Assembly: GCA_037892935.1 (NCBI GenBank) | Contig: JAYXKI010000018.1 | Span: 868,001-932,000 of the forward strand | Direction of reading: 5' to 3' | Length of the DNA stretch: 64,000 nt | DNA from: Phlebopus portentosus | Lineage: Eukaryota > Basidiomycota > Agaricomycetes > Boletales > Boletinellaceae | In this document: positions 39,988 through 51,528 of the stretch, in pieces | Layout of the letters: the number at the start of each line of letters is the position of its first letter | How positions within the stretch are numbered: position 1 is the first letter of the stretch | Made by a program: the position numbers and the translations under genes | Notes under the pieces: generated by a model | Databases searched by the model: none | Told to the model about the DNA's origin: nothing | What the model saw: only the letters and a program-made list of their open reading frames with translations

Positions 39988-42900
39988 CTAAGAGAATTCA
40001 AGACCTGGTTGCTGAGAGAAGCCCTTGGCTACCAGCCTTGCCTTGTACCTGTCTACAGATCCATCTGCCTTGCGCTTGAGCTTGAACACCCATCTGCATC
40101 CAATGGGCTTTCTGCCAGGAGGTAGTCTGACTGGTTCAAATGTGCCATTCTCAATCAGACTGATAAATTCCTCCATGGCTGCTTTCTCCCAGAGGTCTGC
40201 ATCAGGACGTCCTTTGATGTCCTTCCACTGATAGGGTTCAGGACTGATGTGTTGCACATCTTGTGCAGAGAACACATGCTCAGCGCAATTAGATAACTGG
40301 AATGCATATTCCAGAGCATCTTCATAAGACAGATAGATGTCCTCTAGTCCTGCATTAGCACCAAAATCCATTAGGCCAGCAAACATCAGTGCTTCAGCTT
40401 GCAACTCCTCTTCTGACATGATGTCCAGTTCATCAGGTGAGTCACTGTCCATCTCAACATCCTGCTCTGGCTGCTCTACAACATCTGGCTGAGCTGCAGA
40501 GTCAGTATCAGAAGCAGTATCAGGTACAGTGTCAGATACAGTTGGCTCTGCTGAGTTGAAGTTGAAGCGCTGTGGTGGAATAGGGGAGCCTGGCACACGT
40601 CTGGGAAGGCGCTGTCCAACATAGTCCACATCCCACCAGCCAGTGGTATGACGTCTAATAGGTCTCCACATTGGATCTGGCCACCAGGGAGAAGCAGGCC
40701 TTTGTTTCTTTGAGGCCTGCTCAGATAGCAGTGGTGAAGTAGTGTGTTCACGCTTTGGTGGATGAGTGGCTGGTGAAGGAGGATGATGTAGGGGACTGTG
40801 TGAAGGAGGACTAGGTGATGGATTAGGTAGAGGACTAGGTGTAGGTGTAGGTGTAGGCATAGGAGGATCTGCTGGATGCATAGGAGCAGGTGGTGAAGGA
40901 GGAGCTGGCAGAACATCAATAGCATCCTCTACTCCCCCCTGTTCTGGCAGGTCTTCTGTCTGTGTAGGCATATTCACCCTCAAGTCAACTGGGTTTCTAG
41001 ATGTACCAGGGAAGACTCTCTCATCAAATTGAGCAGAGTCACTAATGACTTCCTTCCTGGTAAGTGGATTCCAGAACAACCAGCCTTTATAGTTAGAGGG
41101 ATAGCCTAGGAACACACATTTCTGTGTGTGGGACTGCAGCTGCTTGTGTTGATCTTTCTTCACAAGCACATAGGTGGTGCATCCAAATACACGCAAGTGA
41201 GAGACATCTGGCTTTGACTGGAACCAGAGCTCATAGGGTGTACTGGTAGACACAGCAGAGGTGGGAGAGCGGTTGTGTACATGTACAAATGCTGCCACTG
41301 CATCCCACCAGAAGCTAGAGGGCAGGTGTGCTTCATTAAGCATAGTAGTAATGCCCTCTGCAAGTGTCCTGTTAGCACGCTCTGCAACACCATTCTGATG
41401 AGGTTCATCTCTAATAGTGTGCTGTCTGTGGATGCCTGCAGTAATACAGAACTGGTCCCATTCCTTAGACACATATTCTCCACCTTTATCATCACGAGTG
41501 GCTTTGATCTTCACTCCTAACTGGTTCTCTGCATAGGCCTTAAATTGCTTGAAAGCAGCAAATGCATCACTCTTCTTCTTCAATGGGAGAACAGCCCAGT
41601 AGCGGCTGTAATCATCAATGAAGGTGATCCAATATTTAAAGCCATGTCTAGATTGGACAGGCAATGGACCATGAACATCAGAGTGAACCAATTGGAGGAG
41701 ACCAGAAGCTCTGTGAGATGCAAGTTTGGAGACATTAGACCTGTGCTGCTTGCCAGCAATGCAAGGTTCACAGATAGGATCTGGAGTGCTCTTGGATTTG
41801 ACAACCATTCCTTTGACTAGCTCCTCAGTCATCAACCTGTTTACATCACCATGATTGAGATGTGCAAAGCGCCTGTGCCAAAGTGTAGTGTCAAGTGGAC
41901 AGGTGCTGGTGAATGCAGCATAAGCAATGGTAGGGACAATATGGCCATTGAGAGTTGCTGCATTGTAAGAGGTGATGTTTGCAGTGAAAAGAACTGTTCC
42001 ATGACGATGGAAAAGCATCTTGTTATGGTGAATGGTGACAACATATGATTTGGAACGAGTCAAATACAGGACTGAGAGGAGATTGTTTCTGAGATCAGGA
42101 ACATGAAGTACACACTCAAATTCAAGTAACTGTCCAGGTTTGCCACCAACTACAGGCTGAAAGCGCACTGTGCCAATGCCAACTGAATAAATAACTTGGT
42201 TGTTGGCTAAATGAATAGAGGTGTGATTTGTTGAGTATTTGGTGAACCAATGATGATGTGGAGTCATGTGGCAAGTGGCACCTGTGTCAGCAATCCAGTC
42301 AGTTCCTGCATCTGGGATAAGAGGTGAATGGGGATTGGTGTAGTCAAGAGCACTTGCATTGCCAGCAGATTCAGCAGATTCAGCAGATTCATCTTGTTGA
42401 GCAACATGGGCCTTCTGGCCCTTCCTGCCCTTCCTCCTCTTCTCTTCCCTGTTCTTCTTAGCCCTGACATGTGCATCCTTAGAAGCTGCCTGCTTCATAT
42501 AGCAGTTCTCCTCTGTGTGCTTAGGAATACCACAGAAGGTGCAAGTGACACCTTGAGAGGAGATAGGCTTTACAGCACTACTAGTGGATGTGAACATGGC
42601 CTGGGGCTGAAGCTGAATGCGCTCTTGACGGTTCTGCTGCTCTTGGGCAAATGCCTCCTTAAGGTTATTCCACTTGAATTCCTTCATAAGGAGCACTGCA
42701 GAGCGAAAGGAAGCATAGTCCTCAGGAAGAGCACGAATCAGACATGCACATGCAAGCTCATTCTCAAACTCCTCAAGTTTGAGGGTGCTAGAACGAGTGC
42801 TTCTGATCTTGTGCAGTGCTAGCTCAACCCTGCTCACCAGATTAGTGAGGGACTCATCTTCCTTCTTGGTGATGTTAAAGAACTCATCATAGGCATTAAA

Positions 42901-43221
42901 GCGCGCAGCTGGGTTGTCCTGCTCATTGATCTTCTGAAGCTCAGTCCACATCTTGACTGGATCATCCATGTAGTCCTGTACCATAACCTGCATGCTATGC
43001 TCAATTCTCTGATAGATCAGGCCTGCAGCTTGCTCAGCCTTCTCTTCCCAGAGCTGGACAGCCTCTGCTGGAGCACTAGGCTTAGCTTCCTGACCAGAGG
43101 TCAGGCGCCACAACTTCTTGACTTGAAGTGCAGCACGCATATCATGCTTCCAGACAGAGTAATTGCTGTCATTGAGCTTGGTGATAGTGGATAGTGTCTC
43201 AGAGGTGACAGGATCAGACAT
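39988..43221 (-). CDS. Copia E3 Gag-protease-integrase-linker polyprotein (1077 aa, ends in UAG)
   Basis: This is the best copy of the copia polyprotein. Gag runs from MSDPVTSETLSTITK, the zinc knuckle CTFCGIPKHTEENC is near residue 230, and the protease DTGATCHM near residue 310. The integrase finger HRRFAHLNHGDV ... CEPC is followed by the core with HSDVHG, RDDKGGEY and NGVAERANR. A Pro-rich linker (PMPTPTPTPSPLPNP) follows, then the first reverse transcriptase motif (CRWVFKLKRKADGS, KARLVAKGFSQQPGLEF). It stops at a UAG that occurs at the same codon in E2, where copia elements usually continue. The six-G run kept here shows what E2 lost. Confidence 0.92.
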   Translation of the reverse strand: MSDPVTSETLSTITKLNDSNYSVWKHDMRAALQVKKLWRLTSGQEAKPSAPAEAVQLWEEKAEQAAGLIYQRIEHSMQVMVQDYMDDPVKMWTELQKINEQDNPAARFNAYDEFFNITKKEDESLTNLVSRVELALHKIRSTRSSTLKLEEFENELACACLIRALPEDYASFRSAVLLMKEFKWNNLKEAFAQEQQNRQERIQLQPQAMFTSTSSAVKPISSQGVTCTFCGIPKHTEENCYMKQAASKDAHVRAKKNREEKRRKGRKGQKAHVAQQDESAESAESAGNASALDYTNPHSPLIPDAGTDWIADTGATCHMTPHHHWFTKYSTNHTSIHLANNQVIYSVGIGTVRFQPVVGGKPGQLLEFECVLHVPDLRNNLLSVLYLTRSKSYVVTIHHNKMLFHRHGTVLFTANITSYNAATLNGHIVPTIAYAAFTSTCPLDTTLWHRRFAHLNHGDVNRLMTEELVKGMVVKSKSTPDPICEPCIAGKQHRSNVSKLASHRASGLLQLVHSDVHGPLPVQSRHGFKYWITFIDDYSRYWAVLPLKKKSDAFAAFKQFKAYAENQLGVKIKATRDDKGGEYVSKEWDQFCITAGIHRQHTIRDEPHQNGVAERANRTLAEGITTMLNEAHLPSSFWWDAVAAFVHVHNRSPTSAVSTSTPYELWFQSKPDVSHLRVFGCTTYVLVKKDQHKQLQSHTQKCVFLGYPSNYKGWLFWNPLTRKEVISDSAQFDERVFPGTSRNPVDLRVNMPTQTEDLPEQGGVEDAIDVLPAPPSPPAPMHPADPPMPTPTPTPSPLPNPSPSPPSHSPLHHPPSPATHPPKREHTTSPLLSEQASKKQRPASPWWPDPMWRPIRRHTTGWWDVDYVGQRLPRRVPGSPIPPQRFNFNSAEPTVSDTVPDTASDTDSAAQPDVVEQPEQDVEMDSDSPDELDIMSEEELQAEALMFAGLMDFGANAGLEDIYLSYEDALEYAFQLSNCAEHVFSAQDVQHISPEPYQWKDIKGRPDADLWEKAAMEEFISLIENGTFEPVRLPPGRKPIGCRWVFKLKRKADGSVDRYKARLVAKGFSQQPGLEFS

Positions 43222-44396
43222 GATAGTTGAAATGAGGTGTGGATGAGAGTGGACAGATGATGCTTAGAAGAAATAAGCAGTAAGAGAGCAATGAGGGAGA
43301 GAGCGCTAACAAATTTATGCCTGGAGGTGACAGATCAATGCCAACCAGTGCAGTCTTCTACAGTCACTGAAGTATACACAGATTTGCCGCAAGACAGTGC
43401 TGGTCTGTTGGTCTGCTAAGACCCCGCAGGCACCGCTAACTGAGAGAGGCTCTAGGCTTAAGTAGACACTCAAAGAGTGACTACAACCAGCGAACTAAGG
43501 CCGGGCAGGCAAGCTTCACAGTCTGTAGGCTAGGCTGATCCAACAACAGTGATGGAGCCACACACCAATTAACACCAGAGCTGCCAGACACAAAATGCAG
43601 CACAGAGAGGGAACGGATGGGCGGAACAGTGCGCAAATTGGCACGCAGATAGAGGACGACGAGCGGAATTGAACGGTGCAAAGAGCACGCGGATCGGATC
43701 AGCGGATCGGCAGCAATCGACAATTTCCGTCGGCACAAGAATAGCCCACAGCGCAGTTAAACCGCGGCCGCTCAAGCTGAAACTTGGTGGAAGTATGCAC
43801 AGGTATGGGAGCCATATGCACATCAAAAGGCGTCCAGATCGGATCAGCAGTTGCCGAGAAAATCGAAAGTTGCCAAAATGGGGTGCAAAACAAAGATCCT
43901 TCAATAAGTCGGCGAGTTCTTGACCGATTTGGCTGAAACTTCGCGACAGGGGACGCGGAAATAGGCCAAATAGACGTGCCAAATTTCGTGAGAAACGGAT
44001 CAGCGGTCCACCCGGGATAGGCAATGCAACTTCGAAAATAGCCAAAAGTGATAGGGCTATAGCGGTGTCAAATCGCAACGGATCAGGCTGAAACTCGGCA
44101 GGACAGTAGGCCTATATGGGCCGAGTAAACGTGCCAAAGGGCGTCGAAAACGGCTGGATGGTTGTGGAGCAATCAAGCGGCGGAGTTTTGGGGAGATTTG
44201 GCACTAATAAAGGCCAAAGAAGAAGGCAGAGGGCTCTGGGACTGTGGAAACTGCACAGAAGGGTGCAGAGGATGATGGGAACACTAGGAACACACCAAAA
44301 GGCCAGTCCAGAACACCAAAAGCTTCTCTGACAACAGCAGCAGCTCTCCAAACTCAAAAACTCAAAAATGCGGCAGTACAGACAGCTAGAGCTCAA
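43222..44396 (-). other. Leader of copia E3
   Basis: It is the untranslated leader corresponding to 14528-15695, closely similar. No gene is supported. Confidence 0.55.
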
Positions 44397-44407
44397 GGCT
44401 CATAACC
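44391..44407 (-). promoter_or_regulatory. Primer binding site of copia E3
   Basis: On the minus strand GGTTATGAGCCTTGAGC follows the LTR with no spacer, as in E2. Confidence 0.7.
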
Positions 44408-44659
44408 TGTTAGATCACACAAATCCAGCAAGGGACCACTGAGTCCAGTGGTGAGTACACTTGATGTATATTAGCAGTCTAATTACATACCTGAGTCCAG
44501 TGGTGAGTACACTTGATGTAGAGTACTCACTAATGGACTGTGCCGCTTTTACAGGAGATTACATAAGCATCACATGATCAAGAAAGCGGACATAAGGAAG
44601 AATATAAACAGAATAATAAACTACAAAATACTAAGAGTGTCAGAATCACACTTCTAACA
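44408..44659 (-). repeat. 5' LTR of copia E3
   Basis: 252 bp, the same ends as 38410-38661. Confidence 0.92.
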
Positions 44660-45385
44660 CATATAGCAGTTCTCCTCTGTGTGCTTAGGAATATCACAGA
44701 AGGTGTAAGTGACACCTTGAGAGGAGATGGGCTTTACAGCACTACTAGTGGATGTGAACATGACCTGGGGCTGAAGCTGAATGCGCTCTTGACAGTTTTG
44801 CTGCTCTTGGGCAAATGCCTCCTTAAGGTTATTCTACTTGAATTCCTTCATAAGGAGTACTGCAGAGCAAAAGGAAGCATAGTTCTCAGGAAGAGCACAA
44901 ATTAGATATGCACATGCAAGCTTATTCTCAAACTCCTCAAGTTTGAGGGTGCTAGAATAAGTGCTTCTGATCTTGTGCAGTGCTAGCTCAACCCTGCTCA
45001 CTAGATTGGTGAGAGACTCATCTTTCTTCTTGATGATGTTGAAGAACTCATCATAGGCATTAAAGTGCACAGCTGGGTTGTTCTGCTCATTAATCTTCTA
45101 GAGCTCAGTCCACATCTTGACTGGATCATCCATGTAGTCCTGTACCATAACCTGCATGCTATGCTCAATTCTCTGATAGATCAGGCCTGCAGCTTGCTCA
45201 GCCTTCTCTTCCCAGAGCTGGACAGCCTCTGCTGGAGCACTAGGCTTAGCTTCCTGACCAGAGGTCAGGTGCCACAACTTCTTGACTTGAAGTGCAGCAC
45301 GTATATCATGCTTCCAAACAGAGTAATTGCTATCATTGAGCTTGGTGATAGTGTTTAGCGTCTCAGAGGTGACAGGATCAGACAT
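44660..45385 (-). pseudogene. Copia copy E5 (other half of E4): gag N-terminal part, decayed
   Basis: It joins 38409 across E3. The Gag start MSDPVTSETLNTITK lies at 45385. Stops and CpG changes (for example R to C or H) run through it. E4 plus E5 are one older copia on the minus strand. Confidence 0.87.
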
Positions 45386-46571
45386 GATAGTTAAAATGAG
45401 GTGTGGATGAGAGTGGACAGATGATGCTTAGAAGAAATAAGCAGTGAGGGAGCAATGAGAGAGAGAGCGCTAACAAATTTATGCCTGGAGGTAACAGATC
45501 AATGCCAACCAGTGCAGTCTTCTACAGTCACTAAAGTATACACAGATTTGCTACAAGACAGTGCTGGTCTGTTAGTCTGCTAAGACCCCGCAGGCACTGC
45601 TAACTGAGAGAGGCTCTAAGCTTAAGTAGATACTCAAAGAGTGACTACAACCAGCAAACTAAGGCCAGGCAGGCAAGCTTCACAGTCTGTAGGCTAGGCT
45701 GATCCAACAACAGTGATGGAGTCACACATCAATTAACACCAGAGCTGCCAGACACAAAATGCAGTTCAGAGAGGGAACAAATAGGCAGAACAGTGTGCAA
45801 ATTGGCACACAGATAGAGGATGATGAGCGAAATCGAACGGTCTAAAGAGCACGCAAATCGGATCAGCAGATCAGCAGCAATTGACAATTTTTATTAGCAC
45901 AAGAACAGCTCACAGCACAGTTAAACCATGACCGCTCAGGCTGAAACTTGGTGGAAGTATGCACAGGTATGGGAGCCGTATGCACACCAAAGGGTGTTTG
46001 GATCAAATGAGCAGTTGCTGAGAAAATCAAAAGTTGCCAAAATAGGGTGCAAAACAAAGATCCTTCAATAAGTCAGCAAGTTCTTGACTGATTTGGCTGA
46101 AACTTTGCGACAGGGAACGAGAAAATAGTCCAAATAGACGTGCCAAATTTTGTGAGAAACGGATCAGCGGTTCACCCGGGATAGGTAATGCAACTTTAAA
46201 AATAGCCAAAAGTGATAGGGCTATACGGTGTCAAATCGCTACAGATCAGGTTGAAACTCGGCAGGACAGTAGGCCTATATGGGCCAAGTAAACGTGCTAA
46301 AGGGCATCAAAAATGGCTAAACGGTTGTGGAGCAATCAAGCAGCGGAGTTTTGAGGAGATTTAGCACTAATAAAGGCTAAAGAAGAAGACAGAGGGCTCT
46401 GGGACTGTGGAAACTGCACAGAAGGGTGCAGAAGATGATGGGAACACTAGGAACACACCAAAAGGCCAGTTCCAGAATACCAAAAGCTTCTCTGACAATA
46501 GCAGCAGCTCTCCAAACCCAAAAACTCAAAAATTTGGCAGTGCAGACAGCTAAAGCTCAAGGCTCATAACC
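45386..46571 (-). other. Leader and primer site of copia E5
   Basis: This is a decayed version of the copia leader. GGTTATGAGCC adjoins the LTR at 46571. No gene is seen. Confidence 0.6.
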
Positions 46572-46822
46572 TGTTAGATCACACAAATCCAGCAAGGGAC
46601 CACTGAGTCCAGTAGTGAGTATATTTGATATATATTAACAGTCTAACTACATACCTAAGTCCAGTGATGAGTACACTTAATGTAAAGTACTTACCAATGG
46701 ACTGTGCTGCTTTTACAGAAGATTACATAAGCATCACATGATTAAGAAAGCAGACATAATAAAGAATATAAACAGAACAATAAATAAAGAATAGTAACAG
46801 TGTTAGGATCACATTTCTAACA
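46572..46822 (-). repeat. 5' LTR of copia E4/E5 (251 bp, diverged)
   Basis: It has the same ends as the other copia LTRs (TGTTAGATC ... TTCTAACA on the plus strand) with many transitions. It directly adjoins another copia fragment at 46823. Confidence 0.88.
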
Positions 46823-47826
46823 TTAGCTTCAGCCCTAAGCTATGTTCACATCTACTAGTAGTGCTACAAAGCCTATCTCCTCTCAAGGTGTCACTTGCAC
46901 CTTCTGTAGCATTCCTAAGCACACAGAGAAGAACTGCTATATGAAGCAGGCAGCCTCTAAGGATGCACATGTCAGAGCTAAGAGGAACAGGGAAGAGAAG
47001 AGGAGGAAGGGCAGGAAAGGCCAGAAGGCCCATGTTACTCAACAAGATGAATCTGCTGAATCTGCTGAATTTGCTGGCAATGCAAGTGCTCTTGACTACA
47101 CCAATCTCCATTTACCTCTTATCTCAGATGCAAGAACTAACTGGATTGCTGACACAGGTGCCACTTGCTACATGACTCTACATTGTGATTGGTTTACCAA
47201 ATACTCAACAAATCACACCCCTATTTGTTTGGCTAACAACCAAGTTATTTATTCAGTTGGCATTAGCACAGTATACTTTCAGCCTGTAGTTAGTGGCAAA
47301 TCTGGACAGTTACTTGAATTTGAGCATGTACTTCATATTCCTGATCTTAGAAACAATCTCCTCTCAGTTCTGTATTTGACTCATTCCAAATCATATGTTG
47401 TCACCATTCACTATAATAAGATGCTTTTCCATTGTCATAGAACAGTCCTCTTCACTGTAAACATCACTTTTAATAATGGAGCAACTCTCAATGGCCACAT
47501 TGTCCCTACTATTGCTTATGCTGCATTCACTAGCACCTGTCCACTTGGCACTACACTTTGGCATAGATGCTTTGCACATCTCAATTATGGTGATATGAAT
47601 AGGTTAATGACTGAGAAGCTAGTCAAGAGAATAGTTGTCAAATCTAAGAGCACTCCAGATCCTATCTGTGAACCTTGCATTACTGGCAAGCAGTACAGAT
47701 CTAGTATCTCCAAACTTGCCTTTCACAGGGCTTCTGGTCTTCTCTAATTGGTTCACTCTGATGTTCATGGTCCATTACCTGTTCAGTCCAGACATAGCTT
47801 CAAATACTAGATCACCTTTATTGATA
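46823..47826 (+). pseudogene. Copia fragment E6: end of gag, protease, integrase finger
   Basis: The 301-codon frame from 46842 includes the zinc knuckle CTFCSIPKHTEKNC, the protease DTGATCYM and the integrase finger start (HRCFAHLNYGDMNRL, CEPC). It is strongly decayed and stops before the catalytic core, where it meets family C LTR sequence at about 47827. It lies opposite to the adjoining E5. Confidence 0.86.
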
Positions 47827-48088
47827 AAAGGATCTATTCAAAAACTCACATTAAGATCAACACAATCGGCAGATCAACAGGATTAGCATTCCAAATGCGA
47901 CTAGTAACAGCCTAGCAGTCACTGGAGCTAAACTACTGTTCACATGACCAAGGCAAAGGTCACGGGCATTAATGGCAATTTACAGGCACCTAAGAAGCAT
48001 GCCACAAGTACGTAACTCCACCAACTACTTAACACTACCAACCGGTAATTACCACCACTAATTTACTACTGCTGACCGTCACCTTAAC
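47827..48088 (+). repeat. Family C LTR fragment (first about 260 bp)
   Basis: It matches 9050-9303 (aaaggatct(g/a)(c/t)tcaaaaactc ... gtcaccttaac) with CpG decay. It ends where the family D LTR begins, so D probably inserted in it. Confidence 0.8.
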
Positions 48089-48550
48089 TGTTAGGCAGAC
48101 AACTCAGAGTCTAAGTCGAGGTAGGCCAATACAACAGCAAACAAGTATAATCAAGTTAAACCTAAAAACATCACTTAGGTCAGAACAGCTAAGACAGAGC
48201 TTAAGTCCGGACCGTCGAATGCTATGTCGAAGTGAAGGTGAGTAGAATTCATTAGACTATCAATACAAGAGTAGATACCTATGTTGAAGTGAAGGTGAGT
48301 AGAATAGAAAGACAAGGAAATAAAAGAGTCAAACTATCTACTTATATAGACTTCAAGCATGTGAAAGGTCTACTCTGATAAGAAGTCACATGATGAAGGA
48401 GTGGGGTGATTAGTGAGCATTGTGGAAACTGATAGAAGGTTCTGATAAATGAATGAGTAATCGTTAATAAGAAAAGAAAAGAAAAGAAAAAGGAAAATTA
48501 AAATAGAAGATGATATAAGAAAATAAAAGGAAAATGTTCGAGTCCTTACA
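48089..48550 (-). repeat. 3' LTR of Ty3 family D (462 bp)
   Basis: On the minus strand it begins TGTAAGGACTCG and ends TGCCTAACA. It is preceded by the polypurine tract GAAGGGGGGGTGA (48551-48563). Only one LTR of this family is in the window, so the ends rest on TG/CA, the tract and the edge of C homology. Confidence 0.7.
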
Positions 48551-50530
48551 TCACCCCCCCTTCAAGGTTGAGTGTCCCAACCAACTACATAGGCCTTCTG
48601 AAGACGTAAATTTGTACAGCGCTCGCAGACTTTATCGAGGTATTGTTAACTTCCTCGGTGCTCCAGGATATTTACGATAGAATTCTTGAATTGATTCCTG
48701 TACATTATCCTTGACATCGGACTCCGACTGCCAAGTCACTTTCTCATATCCAACCCACTTGACCAAGAATTAGAGTCTGCCTTGATGTAGGTGCAAGTCA
48801 AGTATTTCTTCAACCTTGTACTCTTCCTACTTGTCAATGATCACTGGTGGTGGTGGAGGTGACTTCTTCTGCAACTCGAAAGACGGTTGGATGGCCAGTT
48901 TGAGCAAGATCTCGTTGAAGACTAAATAAACCCTTTTTCACATTTTTGGTAACTTGAGTCTGTATGCGCTCGCACCAACCTTTTCTACTACTTCAAAAGG
49001 GCTGAACTACTTGTTATTCATCTTCTTTGTTGGTCGGATTGTCTTGATATTCTGTCCGTCCAAGAAGACTTTTTGCCCTGCCTCATAACTAATAGACTTT
49101 CCAGCATAACAGTCGTAGAAGCGCTTCATATCTTCGTTTGCTTAGGTTAGGTTACTCTGGGCAAGCTCGTGCACCTCTTTAGCATGCTTGGCAAATTCTT
49201 CCACTGATAGGTTTGACAATGCTATCCCAACTCCCGTAAAGTCCAAAGGGTGTATACCTGTGTTAATAAAGAAAGGGGATAACTTCATCATAGAGTGTTC
49301 GTGGTTGTTATATGCAAATTTCACGAGAGCCAGCCAGTCTGCCCAGTCCGATTGTTGATAATTGACATATAAGCAAAGGTATTATTTAAGTTCTTGGTTA
49401 ACCCTCTCTATCTGTCCATCAGTCTGTGAGTAATATGCTGTCAACAGGTTGCCTTTGATATGAAGGAGCTTATACAACTCCTTCATCATCTTTACATCAA
49501 ATTGTACCCCTCAGTTGTGGATAATCTTCTAAGATAGTCTATGTAACCGGAAGATGTGATCCCTGTAGATCCTTGCCATACCTTCCGCTGTCAACTTCAT
49601 TGTTGTCGGGATTGTATAGATTTGTTTGCTAAAGTAATCCACTACGACACAAATCGCATTAAACCCATTTGACTCTGGTAGTTTCCCAATCAGGTCGACT
49701 GTAACAATTTGCTATAGCACCTCTAGCACCTCGTTAGGGTGCAAAACCTTTACCCTCGTTGTCCTTAGAGCCTTCGTCCACTGATAATGATCACACCCCT
49801 GTACATACATCTGCATGTCTGTACTTATCCTTAGCCACCAGTACCTTTATGCTATCAACTGGATCGTCTTTGTTGCTCCTGGATGTCCTGCCAAAGTCGA
49901 GTCATGGTGTTCCCTTATGATGATCTCTCTAATGCTTGCTGGTACATATAGCCAATGGCCTTTCCCCCACATATTCCCTTTTCTCTCAACTTCCTTTGGT
50001 CTCTCCCCCTCGCCCTCCTATCTTTGCACTTTCAAGACCTTCTCAACAAGTACATCTCTCAACATCTGAACTGTGCCTCTGACCAGCCATTCCTTCTTGA
50101 CAAAAGTCACATTCTCATTATCGCGCTCACCCTTATTGTAGTTCGCTTGGCATGACAACAGGTCTGCTTTTCCTAATGTCTTTCCAGGCTTATAGACTAG
50201 TGTAAAATTGAACTCAGCTAAGTTGAGTCACCAATGAGCTTGTCAACAATTTAGCTTCTGTGGCGATTAGAAGTATGTTAGGTTTGCATGGTCTGTCCAT
50301 ACCTCAAAAGGTTTGTTGGCTCCCTGGAGGTATTGTCGCCATTCTTTGAGGGCTTGAACAATAGCGAGTATCTCCTTGTCATAGATCTCATAGTTACACT
50401 CCAGCTCTAAGAAGGTCGACAACCGGTAAGTAATCACCTTCCATTTGCTGTCTTGTTTCTAGAGGAGCACTCCACCTGTCACAAAGTCAGACGCATTAGC
50501 TTCTACATGGAAAGGGTCCTTATTATTAGG
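48551..50530 (-). pseudogene. Chromovirus (family D) pol remnant: RNase H, integrase, chromodomain
   Basis: On the minus strand 50500-50200 gives RNase H ([40 protein letters not shown]). 49324-49142 gives the integrase C-side (KFAYNNHEHSMMKLSPFF). 48780-48650 gives a chromodomain (FLVKWVGYEKVTWQ, IQEFYRKYPGAP). Stops occur in every domain, and gag, protease and most of the reverse transcriptase are missing. Confidence 0.82.
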
Positions 50531-51329
50531 TATTGCTAGTACACCAGAACATCCAGCTACATATTCACCACCAGCAGTGCCTATAATTATATATGATCAT
50601 GTTGACCACCGACTAGAAAGTTCAGATTCTGGAGATGCAACTACAAACTCTTCAGACACAACTCTCTAAACACAGTATCAAATTGCCAAAGTACTATGGC
50701 AAGCAAAGCAAAGATATTGATCTGTGGGTCAGTCAATATATTTTGAAGTTAGCACAGCATGGAGTCAAGAGTGAGAACGAGATTGCAAAGAGTCTATTTG
50801 CAGCACTCGAAGGCAACAGCTACAATTAGTTTGCAGAGAAGCAGACCTTAACATCATTCGATGACAAAGGAAAGCTGAAACTAGTACCAGCTATTATTGA
50901 TCCAAATGGAGAAGAAATGTTCATATCTTTGAAGGAGATGTTAGATTGGATGAGAGTCCAAGCAGGACATCTAATAGTTGGAGAACAAGAAGCGCTATTC
51001 CATCTCCTATGCATCCAGCAGAAAGGATCAAGCATCAGAGCATACAATGATGAATTTCGACAACTCAGAGCTAGAGCACTACCATCAATCAATGCTACTA
51101 TGCTCAAGTACATCTATATCAAAGGACTAGATAATTGGGTTAAACGACGAGTCGAGTCTATACAATCTGACACTTTTAAAAAGTACAAGCTGGAAGAATA
51201 GATGATATGAATGAGCAACTTAGCAGATGTAGATGCCAGACAGAAGCTGATTGGAAGTTAGACATACACTCTGAGATTTAAGACAAATGGGCAATCATCA
51301 TTTCGACCACCAATACAACAATCGAAACA
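50531..51329 (+). pseudogene. Ty3 gag fragment
   Basis: Two open pieces in one frame (50635-50829 and 50917-51201) carry a retrotransposon-type capsid: KLPKYYGKQSKDIDLWVSQY, KSLFAALEGNSYN, then EQEALFHLLCIQQKGSSIRAY, NDEFRQLRARAL, YIKGLDNWVKRRVE. A stop at 50827 separates them. The family (C or D) cannot be decided. It is followed by an inverted C LTR end. Confidence 0.65.
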
Positions 51330-51528
51330 TGTTAGAGGTGTAGGTCTGAGGTTGCACCAGTTTTAATCCTTTTGCCTAAGCAGCAGTATGTTGTGCAGAG
51401 GTGATCTATCTACCCACATTTAGCTATACCATGTGGTTCCCTTACTATCCTTCCTAGTTGCAGTCCTGGTTAGGGATGCTTTTAGAGACAAGGTAAAGTA
51501 AGAGCAGATTAGGATTTCCAAGAGGCGT
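51330..51528 (-). repeat. Family C LTR fragment (last about 200 bp, inverted)
   Basis: The reverse complement matches 10419-10615 (cgcctcttggaaatcc ... cacctctaaca). It is cut at 51528 by the family A element. Confidence 0.82.

Larger units (their letters stand above)
38410..44659 (-). mobile_element. Ty1/copia element E3, full length, nested in E4/E5
   Basis: LTRs lie at 38410-38661 and 44408-44659. Flanks 38405-38409 and 44660-44664 are both CATAT, a 5-bp duplication. The host copia continues in register across the site. It is a close relative of E2 in the opposite direction. The LTRs differ at about three positions. Confidence 0.93.
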
